From positions 1 through 64,000 of the forward strand of contig NZ_BMTS01000002.1 in the NCBI RefSeq assembly GCF_014649795.1: 64,000 nt of DNA. The letters run 5' to 3'. The notes below the pieces were generated by a model. It was not told where the DNA came from, searched no databases, and worked only from the letters and a program-made list of their open reading frames with translations. This document shows positions 16,195 to 24,485 of the stretch, piece by piece. This DNA is from Streptomyces melanogenes (lineage in GTDB: Bacteria; Actinomycetota; Actinomycetes; Streptomycetales; Streptomycetaceae). The first letter of the stretch is position 1; every line of letters begins with the position of its first letter. A program made the position numbers and the translations under genes.

Positions 16195-18063
16195 TCAGCT
16201 GGAGGTGTTGTTTCGGCTCTCTTCCATCATCAGGACGACGCCGCCGTGGTTCCCGCCGAACGGGGAGAAGAACACGTCGCAGGTGATGGGCCGGCCGATG
16301 CGGCTGAGGGCCTCCACACCGAGCGGGCCGGAGCGTTCGCGGGTCTCCATACAGCGCTCCACTACGGACCGCAGTTCCTTGGTGGGCAGTCCGAAGTCCA
16401 GGTCGAAGAACGGCCGGTCCAGCACCTCGTCGGCGCGCAGTCCCCACAGGTCGACGGCGCCCCGGTTCCAGCTCTTCACCTTCAGGTCCTTGCCCAGGAC
16501 CACCACACCCGCCGCGATGCTCGTGAGAACCGCTTCCAGGAACGCCCTGGCCTCGTCCAGTTCGTCCGTGCGGATGCGCATCTCCTCGTTCATCGTCTCC
16601 AGTTCCTCGTTGCCGGACTGGAGTTCCTCGTTGGTGGTCTCCAGCTCTTCGTTGGTGGACTGGAGTTCCTCGTTGGTGGTCTCCAGTTCCTCGATGCTGG
16701 ACTGGAGTTCCTCGTTGGTGGTCTCCAGTTCCTCGTTGGTGGACTGGAGCTCCTCGTACGCCGTCTCCAGCTCCTCCCGGACCCTTTTGACCTCGGCCTT
16801 CAGCTGTGTGGCGACGGTGACGTCGGTGAACGAGATCACGGTGGCGACGTGCAGCCCGCTGGGTCCGGAGAGTGGCTGGATGAGGATGTCGCAGTACTGG
16901 ACGTCCTCGGCCCCCCGGCGCTCGACGCGGTTGACCCGCAGCGTCCGGCGCTCGTGCGTGGACTGGTCGATCAGGGAACGGAGTTCGACCGGCCGGTAGG
17001 AGACCTCCAGATCCTGGAAGGGGCGGCCGATGTCGCTGGTGGTCAGGCCGAGCTGGATCCTCGCCTGGCTGTTGACCGCGACGACGGTTCCGTCGGCGTC
17101 GAGGGCGATCAGCGGGGTGGGTCCGGCGTCGAGCGCCAGGTCGCGCAGCTGGCGGGTGCGCGCCACCGAGTGCACCTCCGTGCCCGTGGCGGCCCTGAGC
17201 TTCACGGGGGCCGGGTGGTAGGCCGGGCCCTTGCTGTTGCCGGCCCGGCGCCGGAAGACGCGCTGGCGCATGTTCACGACTTCGAACCGCTCGCTGTCGT
17301 TCAGCAGCATCTCGGCCTTGCCGAGGAAGAGGAAGCCGCCGGGGCGCAGGGCGAAGTGGAAGCGGTCGACGATCTGCGTCTGGGCCTCGACGTTGAAGTA
17401 CATCATCGTGTTCCGGCACACGAGCAGGTCGAGCCGGGAGATCGGGGCGTCGCGGGTGATGTCGTGGCGCCCGAAGATCACCCGGCGCCGCAGGTCGAGG
17501 CGGAAGCTGAACTGCGCGCTGTTCTGCTCGAAGTACTTCTCCCGCAGATCCGAGGGGAGCGACTCCAGGGCCTTCGGCGTGTACAGCCCGGAACGGGCCT
17601 CACGCAGTGCTTCCTCGTCGACGTCCGTGGCGTAGATCTTGACCCGGCGCAGGCACTCCTCGATGCCCAGGGCCTCCGAGAACATCATGGCCAGCGAGTA
17701 CGCCTCCTCGCCGCTGGAGCAGCCCGCGCTCCACACCCTGATCTCCTGTTCCGGATCGAGCGTCCCGAGCAGCTCGGGGACGACCTCGTGCTGGAGGAGG
17801 GTCCACGCCTCAGGGTCGCGGAAGAAGGAGGTGACGTTGATCAGGATGGTGTTGAAGAGGGCGCTGAACTCGTCTGCGTCGGTCTCCAGGAGATCCTGGT
17901 AGTCCGGGTACGAGCGGATGCCGACGTCGTTCATCCGCTTGTGGATGCGCCGGGCCAGCGTCGAGCGCTTGTAGCCGGTGAAGTCGAAACCGCGGGCTTC
18001 CCGGATGAATCCGAGCAACTCCTCCAGCGCCTCGTCGTCAGCGTCCTGCGGTCCGCCCATCAC
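16195..18063 (-). CDS. CheR-type methyltransferase with PAS domains and heptad-repeat coiled coil
   Basis: 622 residues. Residues 10-75 are a CheR N-terminal helical domain; 76-275 are the SAM-dependent methyltransferase with the CheR signature NVTSFFRDPEAW (76-87), the SAM loop VWSAGCSSGEE and VCRNTMMYFN. A PAS domain follows (about 301-420), then a long coiled coil (421-505) of alternating EELETTN and EELQSTN heptads, and a second PAS domain (506-615). This CheR-PAS architecture normally sits beside CheB, as here: the two genes overlap by 4 bases (ATGA). Such fusions are found outside flagellar chemotaxis as sensory methylation modules. The protein is expected in the cytoplasm. Confidence 0.92.
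   Translation of the reverse strand: MMGGPQDADDEALEELLGFIREARGFDFTGYKRSTLARRIHKRMNDVGIRSYPDYQDLLETDADEFSALFNTILINVTSFFRDPEAWTLLQHEVVPELLGTLDPEQEIRVWSAGCSSGEEAYSLAMMFSEALGIEECLRRVKIYATDVDEEALREARSGLYTPKALESLPSDLREKYFEQNSAQFSFRLDLRRRVIFGRHDITRDAPISRLDLLVCRNTMMYFNVEAQTQIVDRFHFALRPGGFLFLGKAEMLLNDSERFEVVNMRQRVFRRRAGNSKGPAYHPAPVKLRAATGTEVHSVARTRQLRDLALDAGPTPLIALDADGTVVAVNSQARIQLGLTTSDIGRPFQDLEVSYRPVELRSLIDQSTHERRTLRVNRVERRGAEDVQYCDILIQPLSGPSGLHVATVISFTDVTVATQLKAEVKRVREELETAYEELQSTNEELETTNEELQSSIEELETTNEELQSTNEELETTNEELQSGNEELETMNEEMRIRTDELDEARAFLEAVLTSIAAGVVVLGKDLKVKSWNRGAVDLWGLRADEVLDRPFFDLDFGLPTKELRSVVERCMETRERSGPLGVEALSRIGRPITCDVFFSPFGGNHGGVVLMMEESRNNTSS
16582..16773 (-). repeat. 21/42-bp tandem repeat encoding heptad coiled coil
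   Basis: Inside the CheR-PAS gene, alternating blocks coding EELETTN and EELQSTN (residues about 431-494) repeat at 21 and 42 bases, with DNA conservation such as GGAGTTCCTCGTTGGTGG on the plus strand. Perfect seven-residue phase and DNA-level identity show recent expansion and a site liable to length change. Confidence 0.85.
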
Positions 18064-18659
18064 TGCCTCTCGGCCTCGACAAGTCCGCGTACGACCGCGG
18101 CGATCTCCTCAAGAGGTAGCACGAAGTCCACCGCCCCCGTGTCCACGGCCGACTGCGGCATCCCGGTGAACTCCGCGGTCTTCGGGTCCTGGGCGATCAC
18201 CGTGCCGCCGTGCGCCTTCACGGTCTCGACTCCCGTGGCTCCGTCCCGGCCGGTCCCGGTGAGTACGCAGGCGATCGCGGCCGGACCGTAGGCACGGGCG
18301 ACCGAGGCGAAGAGAAGGTCGGCGGAGGGGCGTACGAAGTGGACGGCCTCGGTGGTGGACAGGCTCAGCACGCCGTCGGAGCCGACGAGCAGGTGCTGGC
18401 CGGGAGGAGCGATATATACGGTGCCGGGCCGCACGCGCTCCCCGGCCTCCGCGAGCTTGACCAGAAGCGCGGTCCGGCGGGCGAGGACCTGGTCGAGCAC
18501 CGTCCGGTGCCGTGGGTCGAGGTGCTGGACCACCAGCACAGGTACCGGCAGCTCCGGGCCCAGCGCCCCGAGTACCGCGCTCAGTGCCTGGATGCCGCCC
18601 GCGGACGATGCGACGGCGACGATGCCGTAGTGATCTGCGGGTGGCCGTTCGCGCGTCAC
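18060..18659 (-). CDS. CheB-type methylesterase catalytic domain protein
   Basis: 199 residues from a GTG at 18659; the ribosome site is weak and the frame is open further upstream. The catalytic triad of CheB is present: Ser in VAVASSAGGIQAL, His in VLVVQHLDPRHR, Asp in VLTGTGRDGATGV. There is no receiver domain, so it is the esterase/deamidase alone, as in the stand-alone CheB proteins paired with CheR-PAS fusions. Its stop overlaps the CheR start by 4 bases. In an organism without flagella, the target is probably a partner protein of this sensory unit rather than a chemoreceptor. Confidence 0.9.
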   Translation of the reverse strand: MTRERPPADHYGIVAVASSAGGIQALSAVLGALGPELPVPVLVVQHLDPRHRTVLDQVLARRTALLVKLAEAGERVRPGTVYIAPPGQHLLVGSDGVLSLSTTEAVHFVRPSADLLFASVARAYGPAAIACVLTGTGRDGATGVETVKAHGGTVIAQDPKTAEFTGMPQSAVDTGAVDFVLPLEEIAAVVRGLVEAERQ

Positions 18660-19159
18660 ATCACGAGCGTAACGGAACCTGACCGCTGGGTGAGGAGCTG
18701 AAGAGGCCGACGGGCGCCGGACAGTCCGATTAGTGGGCTGTTGCCTGCGGACGAGGCGCCCTAGGCTGCTGGGCAAGGAACTCTCGCGCTCACCGAGACA
18801 GAGGCAGCAGTAGCGGCCTGTGTGGTGGGCGGTTTCCGACCCCGGGCCCCCGGGTCGGGAGAGGCGTATCCGTCAAGTGGCCGAGCCCCGTCCCGCAAGG
18901 GACGTGAACGGACTCCGGCCCGCGTCCTCCCGGTTTCCGGTTGGGGCCACACTCCCGCGATGCCTCAACGGCTGTGAGGACGATCCGCGCGCGCGGATCC
19001 CGTGATGTGGGGGGGCAACTCCGCGCGCAGGCGGCCGTCGCCGACGCACGGCGACGGCCGCCTCCAAAGCGCCCTCGGCGCCTTATGGCACGCGAATGAC
19101 ATGCGCCCCGGAAATGGCCCAGAAAACAAACAAACCCCAGGTCGATGACCTGGGGCTTT
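18660..19159. other. 500-base gap upstream of the signalling operon
   Basis: No gene is seen. It holds two palindromes: a 7-bp stem hairpin CCGACCC/GGGTCGG at 18836-18858 and a perfect 18-bp palindrome GATCCGCGC/GCGCGGATC at 18982-18999. The promoter of the CheB operon must be here on the minus strand, but no clear -35/-10 pair could be chosen. Confidence 0.45.
19135..19155 (-). terminator. tRNA-Gly terminator
   Basis: Perfect 9-bp stem CCCCAGGTC/GACCTGGGG with a 3-base loop, followed on the minus strand by TTTGTTTGTTTT. It starts 5 bases after the tRNA CCA end. Confidence 0.9.
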
Positions 19160-19204
19160 CTGGAGCGAGTGACGGGAATCGAACCCGCGCTCTGAGCTTG
19201 GGAA
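19160..19204 (-). repeat. Attachment-site half within the complete tRNA-Gly
   Basis: Exact 45-base direct repeat of 13721-13765, covering the tRNA from anticodon loop to CCA. Together the copies bracket 5.4 kb holding only the CheB/CheR/ANTAR operon. Confidence 0.8.
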
Positions 19205-19234
19205 GCTCATGTTCTACCATTAAACTACACTCGC
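19161..19234 (-). tRNA. tRNA-Gly (anticodon CCC)
   Basis: A full cloverleaf reads on the minus strand: acceptor GCGAGTG pairs with CACTCGC before the encoded TCCA; anticodon stem TGAGC/GCTCA encloses the loop TTCCCAA, giving anticodon CCC for GGG codons; the T arm is GCGGG-TTCGATT-CCCGT. 74 bases with CCA. Its 3' part is duplicated at 13.7 kb. Confidence 0.95.
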
Positions 19235-19516
19235 GCAACGATCCCCCCGAAGGGGATTCGCATCGTTGCTCACCCTACCCCATGCCAGCCCTCCGGCGTA
19301 TCCGCCCGGGGGCTGTTCGCGTTCCGGGTGGCGTGAAGGGGGTGCGGAGGTGGCGGGATTCGGGTGCCGGGGGCCGGAGTTGGGGCGTACGGTGCAGGGG
19401 GTCCACAGGGGCGGGCGCGTCGTCGGAGTGCCGCCTGGAGTGGCGTCCCGTTCATCCCTTAATGTGGTGGTTTCTCCGTCCATGCTTGTTGTTGGGGAAG
19501 GGACTTGAGCCACTTG

Positions 19517-19690
19517 ATGGACTCGCTGGAGCGCACCGTCGTCCGCTGTGCCGAGGGGCACGTCTTCACCACCGATTCGTTCCCGATGCAGCAGCTCGGG
19601 GCCGAGCGGATCGGTCCCGGCCGGCTGCTCCGGTGCCCCCGCTGCGCCCGGCTGCGGCACGCCGTCCCGGTGGCGGACGAGCGCCACTAG
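19517..19690 (+). CDS. Small conserved-looking zinc-ribbon-like protein
   Basis: 57 residues from the ATG at 19517; TTG codons at 19505 and 19514 are alternatives, and the GGGGAAGGGA at 19494-19503 could serve either of the later two. The protein begins [11 protein letters not shown] and has CAEGH and CPRC pairs about 30 residues apart, which look like a metal-binding ribbon. No function is known to me. It stands alone before dcd. Confidence 0.7.
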   Translation: MDSLERTVVRCAEGHVFTTDSFPMQQLGAERIGPGRLLRCPRCARLRHAVPVADERH

Positions 19691-19781
19691 GTGGCGGGCG
19701 CACACCCGTAACCGGTACGCGGTGGCACGCGCGGGTCTGTCCGATTACGGCAGCCCCGCGCACCCTGCGTATCCTCGGGAC

Positions 19782-20357
19782 GTGCTTCTCTCAGACAAGG
19801 ACATCCGGGCCGAGATCGACGCGGGTCGCGTCCGCATCGATCCGTACGACGAATCCATGGTCCAGCCATCCAGCATCGATGTGCGGCTCGACCGCTATTT
19901 CCGGGTGTTCGAGAATCACCGGTACCCGCACATCGACCCCGCGGTCGAGCAGGCGGACCTCACCCGGCTCGTCGAGCCGGACGGCGACGAGCCCTTCATC
20001 CTGCACCCGGGTGAGTTCGTGCTCGCCTCGACCTACGAGGTCATCTCTCTCCCCGACGACCTCGCCTCCCGCCTGGAGGGCAAGAGCTCGCTCGGGCGGC
20101 TCGGCCTGGTCACGCACTCCACGGCCGGCTTCATCGACCCGGGCTTCTCGGGCCATGTGACGCTGGAGCTCTCCAACCTCGCGACCCTCCCGATCAAGCT
20201 CTGGCCGGGCATGAAGATCGGGCAGCTGTGCCTCTTCCGGCTGACCTCCTCCGCCGAGTCGCCGTACGGCTCGGAGCGGTACGGGTCCCGGTACCAGGGA
20301 CAGCGCGGACCGACCGCCTCGCGGTCGTACCTCAATTTCCATCGGACCCAGGTGTGA
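19782..20357 (+). CDS. dcd: dCTP deaminase
   Basis: 191 residues, the family length. It deaminates dCTP to dUTP for dTMP synthesis. [28 protein letters not shown], the catalytic [20 protein letters not shown] block (about residues 104-123) and the C-terminal [23 protein letters not shown] segment are diagnostic. Because residues after the catalytic Glu keep HSTAGFID, it could be the bifunctional dCTP deaminase/dUTPase seen in some actinobacteria; this is inference. The GTG start at 19782 gives the family N terminus. The stop shares four bases with a possible GTG start of the next gene. Confidence 0.95.
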   Translation: MLLSDKDIRAEIDAGRVRIDPYDESMVQPSSIDVRLDRYFRVFENHRYPHIDPAVEQADLTRLVEPDGDEPFILHPGEFVLASTYEVISLPDDLASRLEGKSSLGRLGLVTHSTAGFIDPGFSGHVTLELSNLATLPIKLWPGMKIGQLCLFRLTSSAESPYGSERYGSRYQGQRGPTASRSYLNFHRTQV

Positions 20358-20371
20358 GCGGCAGCGAGAAC

Positions 20372-20869
20372 ATGAGCGACGTACGAGAGAACCTCACCTA
20401 CGAGAAGTTCGGGGGCGCCATCCGCGACCTCGCGCAGACCATCGCGGACGACGGCTACGAGCCCGACATCGTCGTCTCCATCGCCCGCGGCGGCGTCTTC
20501 GTCGCCGGCGGCCTGGCGTACGCCCTGGACTGCAAGAACATCCACCTGGTGAACGTGGAGTTCTACACGGGCGTGGGCACCACCCTCGAAATGCCCGTGA
20601 TGCTCGCGCCGGTCCCCAACGCGATCGACTTCTCCGGCAAGAAGGTCCTGATCACGGACGACGTCGCCGACACCGGCAAGACGCTCAAGCTCGTCCATGA
20701 CTTCTGCGTCGACCACGTCGCCGAGGTCCGCAGCGCCGTGATCTACGAGAAGTCGCACTCCCTGGTGAAGTGCGAGTACGTCTGGAAGCGCACCGACGAG
20801 TGGATCAACTTCCCGTGGAGCGTCGAGCCGCCCGTCGTACGCCGTGAGGGGCAGGTTCTGGACGCGTAG
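20372..20869 (+). CDS. Purine-type phosphoribosyltransferase
   Basis: 165 residues from ATG 20372; a GTG at 20354 overlapping the dcd stop would add six residues. The PRPP loop VLITDDVADTGKTLKL and the preceding pyrophosphate loop IVVSIARGGVFVAGGL mark a type I phosphoribosyltransferase, close to xanthine or hypoxanthine enzymes by its NFPW ending. It makes a nucleotide from a base and PRPP in salvage. Coupling to dcd fits nucleotide metabolism. The exact base is not determined. Confidence 0.9.
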   Translation: MSDVRENLTYEKFGGAIRDLAQTIADDGYEPDIVVSIARGGVFVAGGLAYALDCKNIHLVNVEFYTGVGTTLEMPVMLAPVPNAIDFSGKKVLITDDVADTGKTLKLVHDFCVDHVAEVRSAVIYEKSHSLVKCEYVWKRTDEWINFPWSVEPPVVRREGQVLDA

Positions 20870-20890
20870 TCCGGAGAAGTACGTAGGTGT

Positions 20891-20936
20891 ACGTGAAGGG
20901 GCCCGGGGTTCGTCCGAACCCCGGGCCCCTTCACGT
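20891..20936. terminator. Bidirectional terminator, 22-bp perfect stem
   Basis: 46 bases that are a perfect inverted repeat except for a 2-base loop (arms 20891-20912 and 20915-20936, core GGGGCCCGGGG). It lies between the convergent stops of the phosphoribosyltransferase and the Yip1-like gene and can end both transcripts. Confidence 0.9.
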
Positions 20937-20941
20937 ACTGC

Positions 20942-21883
20942 TCAGATCGTGCCCAGCTTGATCAGGCTCAGCAGCGCCACCAGCTGGATCGCGCTCGCGC
21001 CGAGGGCGCGGGGCCACGGCAGGTCGTGGGACTTGCTCACCATCGACGTGAACAGCGCGCCCGCCGCCAGCCAGGTCGCCCAGCCGACCACCTGCACCAG
21101 GCCGTTGTCGCCGCCCAGGAACAGGGCCAGCAGCAGCCGGGGCGCGTCCGTGAGGGACATGATCAGCATGGAGAGGCCGACGGTCGGCTGCCAGGAGCCG
21201 TCGCCGCCGAGCTGGCGCGCCATCGTGTGGGTGACCGCGCCAAGGATCATGCCGCCGAGGACGAAGACCACACCGGTGGTGAGGACCACCGGGACCGCCT
21301 TCGACAGCGTCGTGTTGATGACGTCCGCGCGCGCCTTGTCGAAGCCGAAGATCGCCAGCAGGCCGTAGAGGAACGTGATGGTGAGCGCCGGGCCCCACAC
21401 GGCGTAGTCGCGCATCTGCCAGAACGTCGGCCCCGGCCGCATCACGATGCCGTTGAGCAGTTCCTTCCAGCGCAGCCGGGGGCCGGACGGCGGCGCCGCG
21501 GCGGCACCGGCGCGATAGGTCGCCCCCGCGCCGTACGGATCGTCGTTGATGCTGAAGGCCTGGGTGTGGCCCGGGTTGTTGGCGTACGGGTCCTGGGCAG
21601 GCGCGTATCCCTGCGGCATCCCCTGGCCGTACGGCTGCTGGCGGCCCTGGCCCTGGCCGTATCCGCCCTGGGGCTGGCCCTGGCCCTGGCCGTAGGGGTC
21701 GCCGAAGTACTCCGGCTCGCCCTGCTGCGGGTACGGCTGCTGCTGCCCGTACCCGTACTGCTGCTGTGCGCGCTGCTGCTGGGGGTCGGGCCACTGCTGT
21801 CCTTGGCCGTGTCCCTGCCCCTGCTGCGGTTGCCGTCGCGGGTTCCGGTCGTCCCGGCCGCGCCCCATCCTGAATCCTGCCAC
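20942..21883 (-). CDS. Yip1-family integral membrane protein with Gln/Gly-rich N terminus
   Basis: 313 residues. Residues 1-125 are low-complexity, rich in Gln, Gly, Tyr and Pro (QGQGQPQGGYGQGQGRQQ), and probably cytoplasmic. From about 138 the sequence (RWKELLNGIVMRPGPTFWQMRD) enters a Yip1-like domain with five hydrophobic helices ending GASAIQLVALLSLIKLG. The function of bacterial Yip1 proteins is unknown. It is monocistronic, with a terminator shared with the facing gene. Confidence 0.85.
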   Translation of the reverse strand: MAGFRMGRGRDDRNPRRQPQQGQGHGQGQQWPDPQQQRAQQQYGYGQQQPYPQQGEPEYFGDPYGQGQGQPQGGYGQGQGRQQPYGQGMPQGYAPAQDPYANNPGHTQAFSINDDPYGAGATYRAGAAAAPPSGPRLRWKELLNGIVMRPGPTFWQMRDYAVWGPALTITFLYGLLAIFGFDKARADVINTTLSKAVPVVLTTGVVFVLGGMILGAVTHTMARQLGGDGSWQPTVGLSMLIMSLTDAPRLLLALFLGGDNGLVQVVGWATWLAAGALFTSMVSKSHDLPWPRALGASAIQLVALLSLIKLGTI

Positions 21884-22009
21884 GCCTTCGAACGTACCTG
21901 TTCTGACGGGTCGCCAAGCCGGGGGGCCGGTAACCGGCCGTCTTTGCGGCTGAGCTGTGACATCCCCTAGGGGGACCCGGAAGGGGCGCGCGGGAGGCCC
22001 CCGCGCGCC

Positions 22010-23107
22010 TCAGCCCCAGCCCGCCGTCGTGAACCCGACCAGCGGTTTCTCCCGTACGCCGGTGCCCGCGCCCGCGTACACCGCCACCAGGTCGCGTGTC
22101 TCGCCCCGGTGGACGCGGACCGCCACATCGGGCACCTTGTCGCCGGTGAAGTCCGCGACCTGGAGGACATCCGTCACGGGGGCCGGGCCGCCGCCCGGGA
22201 GGGCGGCGGCGGGCAGCTTCGGCGGGCGGGCCGAGGTGTTCCGGGCGTACGTATAGGTGCCGCCCGGCCGCACCGGGCCCCGCGGGCCGCCGAGGAGCAG
22301 CCGGGGCCGCGCGCCCGGCGCGCTGACCACGAGGTCGTCGTACCCGTCCCCGTTCGCGTCCGCCCTCGGCTCCGGCGCGGCCAGGACGGGCCCGCCCCCG
22401 GGCAGCGAGTCGCCCGCCGCGCGCGGGGCGCCGGTGCGGGCGAACGGGCCGCGCAGGAAGCTGACGCGCCCGCCGGTCGCGGTGACCGCGAGGTCGGTCG
22501 CGCCGTCGCCGTCGAAGTCGCCGCAGACGGGGTGGTCGGGCCAGTCGTTGCCGTACCGGGCCCGCTCGGGGATGCCGAGGACCACCGCGCGTCCGGTGAG
22601 GCCGCCGGGGCCGCCGAAGAGGACCTGGAGGGGCACCGGCGGGCGGCCGACGCCGTCGTACGGCGGGTCGGTCGTCACGATCAGGTCGCCGAACCCGTCC
22701 CCGTCCAGGTCGCACGCCGCCTCGGCGTCGAACGTGGCGGGCGGCTTGCCGCCGACCGGCGCCGCGTCGCGCCGGGTGGTGAGGACCTGGCGGGCGGCCG
22801 GGTCGAGGGCGCGGCCGGAGCCGGTGCCGTAGACGACCGCGATGCCCGCGTCGTCGCCGTAGCTGTCGCCCTTGGCCAGGTCGTTGACGACGAGGTCGCG
22901 GTGGCCGTCGCCGTTGAAGTCGTACGGGACGTGGCTGCCCCGGCCGTGCGGTACGGGCCGGGGCACGTCCCCGGCCCGGGCGGCGGCCGGGGTGGTGGGC
23001 GCGGGGTGGTGGGCGGACGCGGAGTCGCACCCCGCCGCGCCCCACAGGGCGGCGGCGACCAGCGCGGCCACTCCTGCCACGGCTTTACGGGTACGCACCG
23101 GCCTCAT
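22010..23107 (-). CDS. FG-GAP/VCBS repeat lipoprotein
   Basis: 365 residues from the ATG at 23107 (MRPVRTRKAVAGVAALV). The lipobox is WGAAGC at about 26-31, so the protein is exported and lipid-anchored. The mature part has five calcium-loop repeats: DFNGDGHRD, DLDGDGFGD, DFDGDGATD, DANGDGYDD and DFTGDKVPD, the pattern of an integrin-type beta propeller. Likely role is cell-surface binding; ligand unknown. Confidence 0.88.
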   Translation of the reverse strand: MRPVRTRKAVAGVAALVAAALWGAAGCDSASAHHPAPTTPAAARAGDVPRPVPHGRGSHVPYDFNGDGHRDLVVNDLAKGDSYGDDAGIAVVYGTGSGRALDPAARQVLTTRRDAAPVGGKPPATFDAEAACDLDGDGFGDLIVTTDPPYDGVGRPPVPLQVLFGGPGGLTGRAVVLGIPERARYGNDWPDHPVCGDFDGDGATDLAVTATGGRVSFLRGPFARTGAPRAAGDSLPGGGPVLAAPEPRADANGDGYDDLVVSAPGARPRLLLGGPRGPVRPGGTYTYARNTSARPPKLPAAALPGGGPAPVTDVLQVADFTGDKVPDVAVRVHRGETRDLVAVYAGAGTGVREKPLVGFTTAGWG

Positions 23108-23359
23108 CACGCGCCACAGAATGCCGCATCGTGGGCCAAGGGTTAAGCGCTGGGTAGCCGGGGTGGTGCGCTGCGTATCATTTTGGTTGAAATTGGCGGT
23201 ATTTACATTTCCGCAGGACAAGTACGAGTTGTCCGTTACATTGCCTACGCATTACCCAGACATCCCGCTCGTAACTTTCTTGGTGTCGCCGCCACAAAGG
23301 GCTACAGACACGACGAACACGACACCGAGACCGCCGAGTTACGAGGAAGAGCCACCGAT
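23108..23359. promoter_or_regulatory. AT-rich divergent intergenic region
   Basis: About 250 bases between the FG-GAP lipoprotein and the secreted protein, visibly richer in A/T than its neighbours (for example TTTTGGTTGAAATTGG at about 23181). It has an inverted repeat GGACAA-N7-TTGTCC at 23216-23234. Both promoters must be here but I could not assign boxes. Confidence 0.4.
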
Positions 23360-24337
23360 ATGCGCGCCACCCGTCGCACCATTCGTACCGCCGCCATCGC
23401 CACCGGAGCCATCGCCGCCCTCGCCCTTCCGGCCGGTGCGGCCTTCGCCGCGGATTCCACTCCGGGGCCGGTTGACCAGGGTCAGGGCCAGGAGGGGCAG
23501 AAGCCCACGGACGATGAGCAGAAGCCGCAGGTTCTGCCCGGCACGGACGACGAAAAGAAGGACGAGTCCAAGAAGGACGAGTCCAAGAAGGACGACACGA
23601 AGAAGGACCTTCGTTCCTTCGTGAAGTCCGTGAAGCTCGCCGACGGTTCCGTCGCCAAGGTCTACAAGCTCGGCCAGAACCACTACGAGGCCGAGATCTG
23701 GGCGAACGGCAGCAAGCTCGACACCCTCGTGGCCAACGGCTCCAAGGCGGTCGGCGAGAACAACGGTCTGCACGTCGTCCTCAACCCGGACGGCACGGTC
23801 ACCTCGTGGGTCGACGGCGGCAAGAAGCCGGAGAAGAAGCAGGAGAAGAAGGCCGACTCCAAGGTCGTCTCCTCCGTGAAGATCACCATGCCCGACGGGC
23901 GCATCGCCAAGCTGATCAAGACCACCGACGGGCCGCGCGTCGAGATCTCCATGCCGAACGGCAACTTCCTCGGCTCGATCGACCTGAAGAACCCGTCGAC
24001 CCTGAACGACGGCTGGACGTACAAGATCGTCAACGCGGGCAAGGGCTTCTACAAGTTCGTCGTCATCGACGGCAAGCACGGGGGCAACAGCTGGGTGTAC
24101 GACTTCCAGGGGAAGCTGATCGAGAAGTACGGGGTGGAGGGGAAGGGCGGGAAGAAGGCTGTGGCCCCGACCACCGGCGTTGTGCCCAAGGGCGGCGTAA
24201 AGGCTGGTGCCGAAGGGGTTTCCGGTGGGTCCGGGAACCAGGCGCCGCTCATCGCGGCCGGTGGGGGGATGGCTGCGGCCGGTGCGGCCGGGCTGGGGTT
24301 CGCGCTGTACCACCGGCGTGGGCAGCAGCGCGGCTGA
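23360..24337 (+). CDS. Secreted, membrane-anchored protein with Lys/Asp-rich linkers
   Basis: 325 residues; ATG 23360 is preceded by GAGGAAGAG. A signal peptide (about 1-30, ending GAAFA-ADS) is followed by a highly charged linker with repeated KKDESKKDE units, then two related modules that each begin VKSVKLADGSVAK or VSSVKITMPDGRIAK and carry GTVTSWVDGG or GNSWVYDFQG. Another Lys-rich linker separates them. The C terminus is a hydrophobic helix (APLIAAGGGMAAAGAAGLGFALY) followed by HRRGQQRG, a cell-membrane anchor without LPXTG. Function unknown; a surface or wall-spanning protein is inferred. Confidence 0.85.
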   Translation: MRATRRTIRTAAIATGAIAALALPAGAAFAADSTPGPVDQGQGQEGQKPTDDEQKPQVLPGTDDEKKDESKKDESKKDDTKKDLRSFVKSVKLADGSVAKVYKLGQNHYEAEIWANGSKLDTLVANGSKAVGENNGLHVVLNPDGTVTSWVDGGKKPEKKQEKKADSKVVSSVKITMPDGRIAKLIKTTDGPRVEISMPNGNFLGSIDLKNPSTLNDGWTYKIVNAGKGFYKFVVIDGKHGGNSWVYDFQGKLIEKYGVEGKGGKKAVAPTTGVVPKGGVKAGAEGVSGGSGNQAPLIAAGGGMAAAGAAGLGFALYHRRGQQRG

Positions 24338-24349
24338 CGTACGTACGGG

Positions 24350-24400
24350 AAACGGCTGTGGCCGGTGCTGCCTCGGGGGCAGGACCGGCCACAGCCGTTT
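24350..24400 (+). terminator. Terminator, 17-bp stem
   Basis: AAACGGCTGTGGCCGGT (24350-24366) is exactly complementary to 24384-24400. It stands 12 bases after the secreted-protein stop; T-rich DNA follows (TTGCTTTGTGCTTTG). Confidence 0.85.
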
Positions 24401-24409
24401 GCTTTGTGC

Positions 24410-24485
24410 TTTGTCTGCGGACCGTGGGTGGCTGGTCGCGCCCACGCGGCGGAGCCGCAAGTGTTACAGCCCCGCGCCCCTTAGG
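24410..24485. repeat. Degenerate copy of the intergenic mosaic repeat
   Basis: Contains pieces of the repeat family found at 28.8, 51.1, 55.0, 58.4 and 62.5 kb: TCTGCGGACCGTG, GGCTGGTCGCGC and CCCCGCGCCCCTTAGGGG, with the inner part lost. It fills the gap between two convergent genes. Confidence 0.5.

Noticed and set aside
15337..18291. A 984-codon plus-strand open frame opposite the CheR-PAS and ANTAR genes
   Set aside because: It is the complement of three genes with clear domains; its product is low-complexity (repeated LQFLVGGLEFL) created by the heptad repeat read backwards, with no ribosome site.
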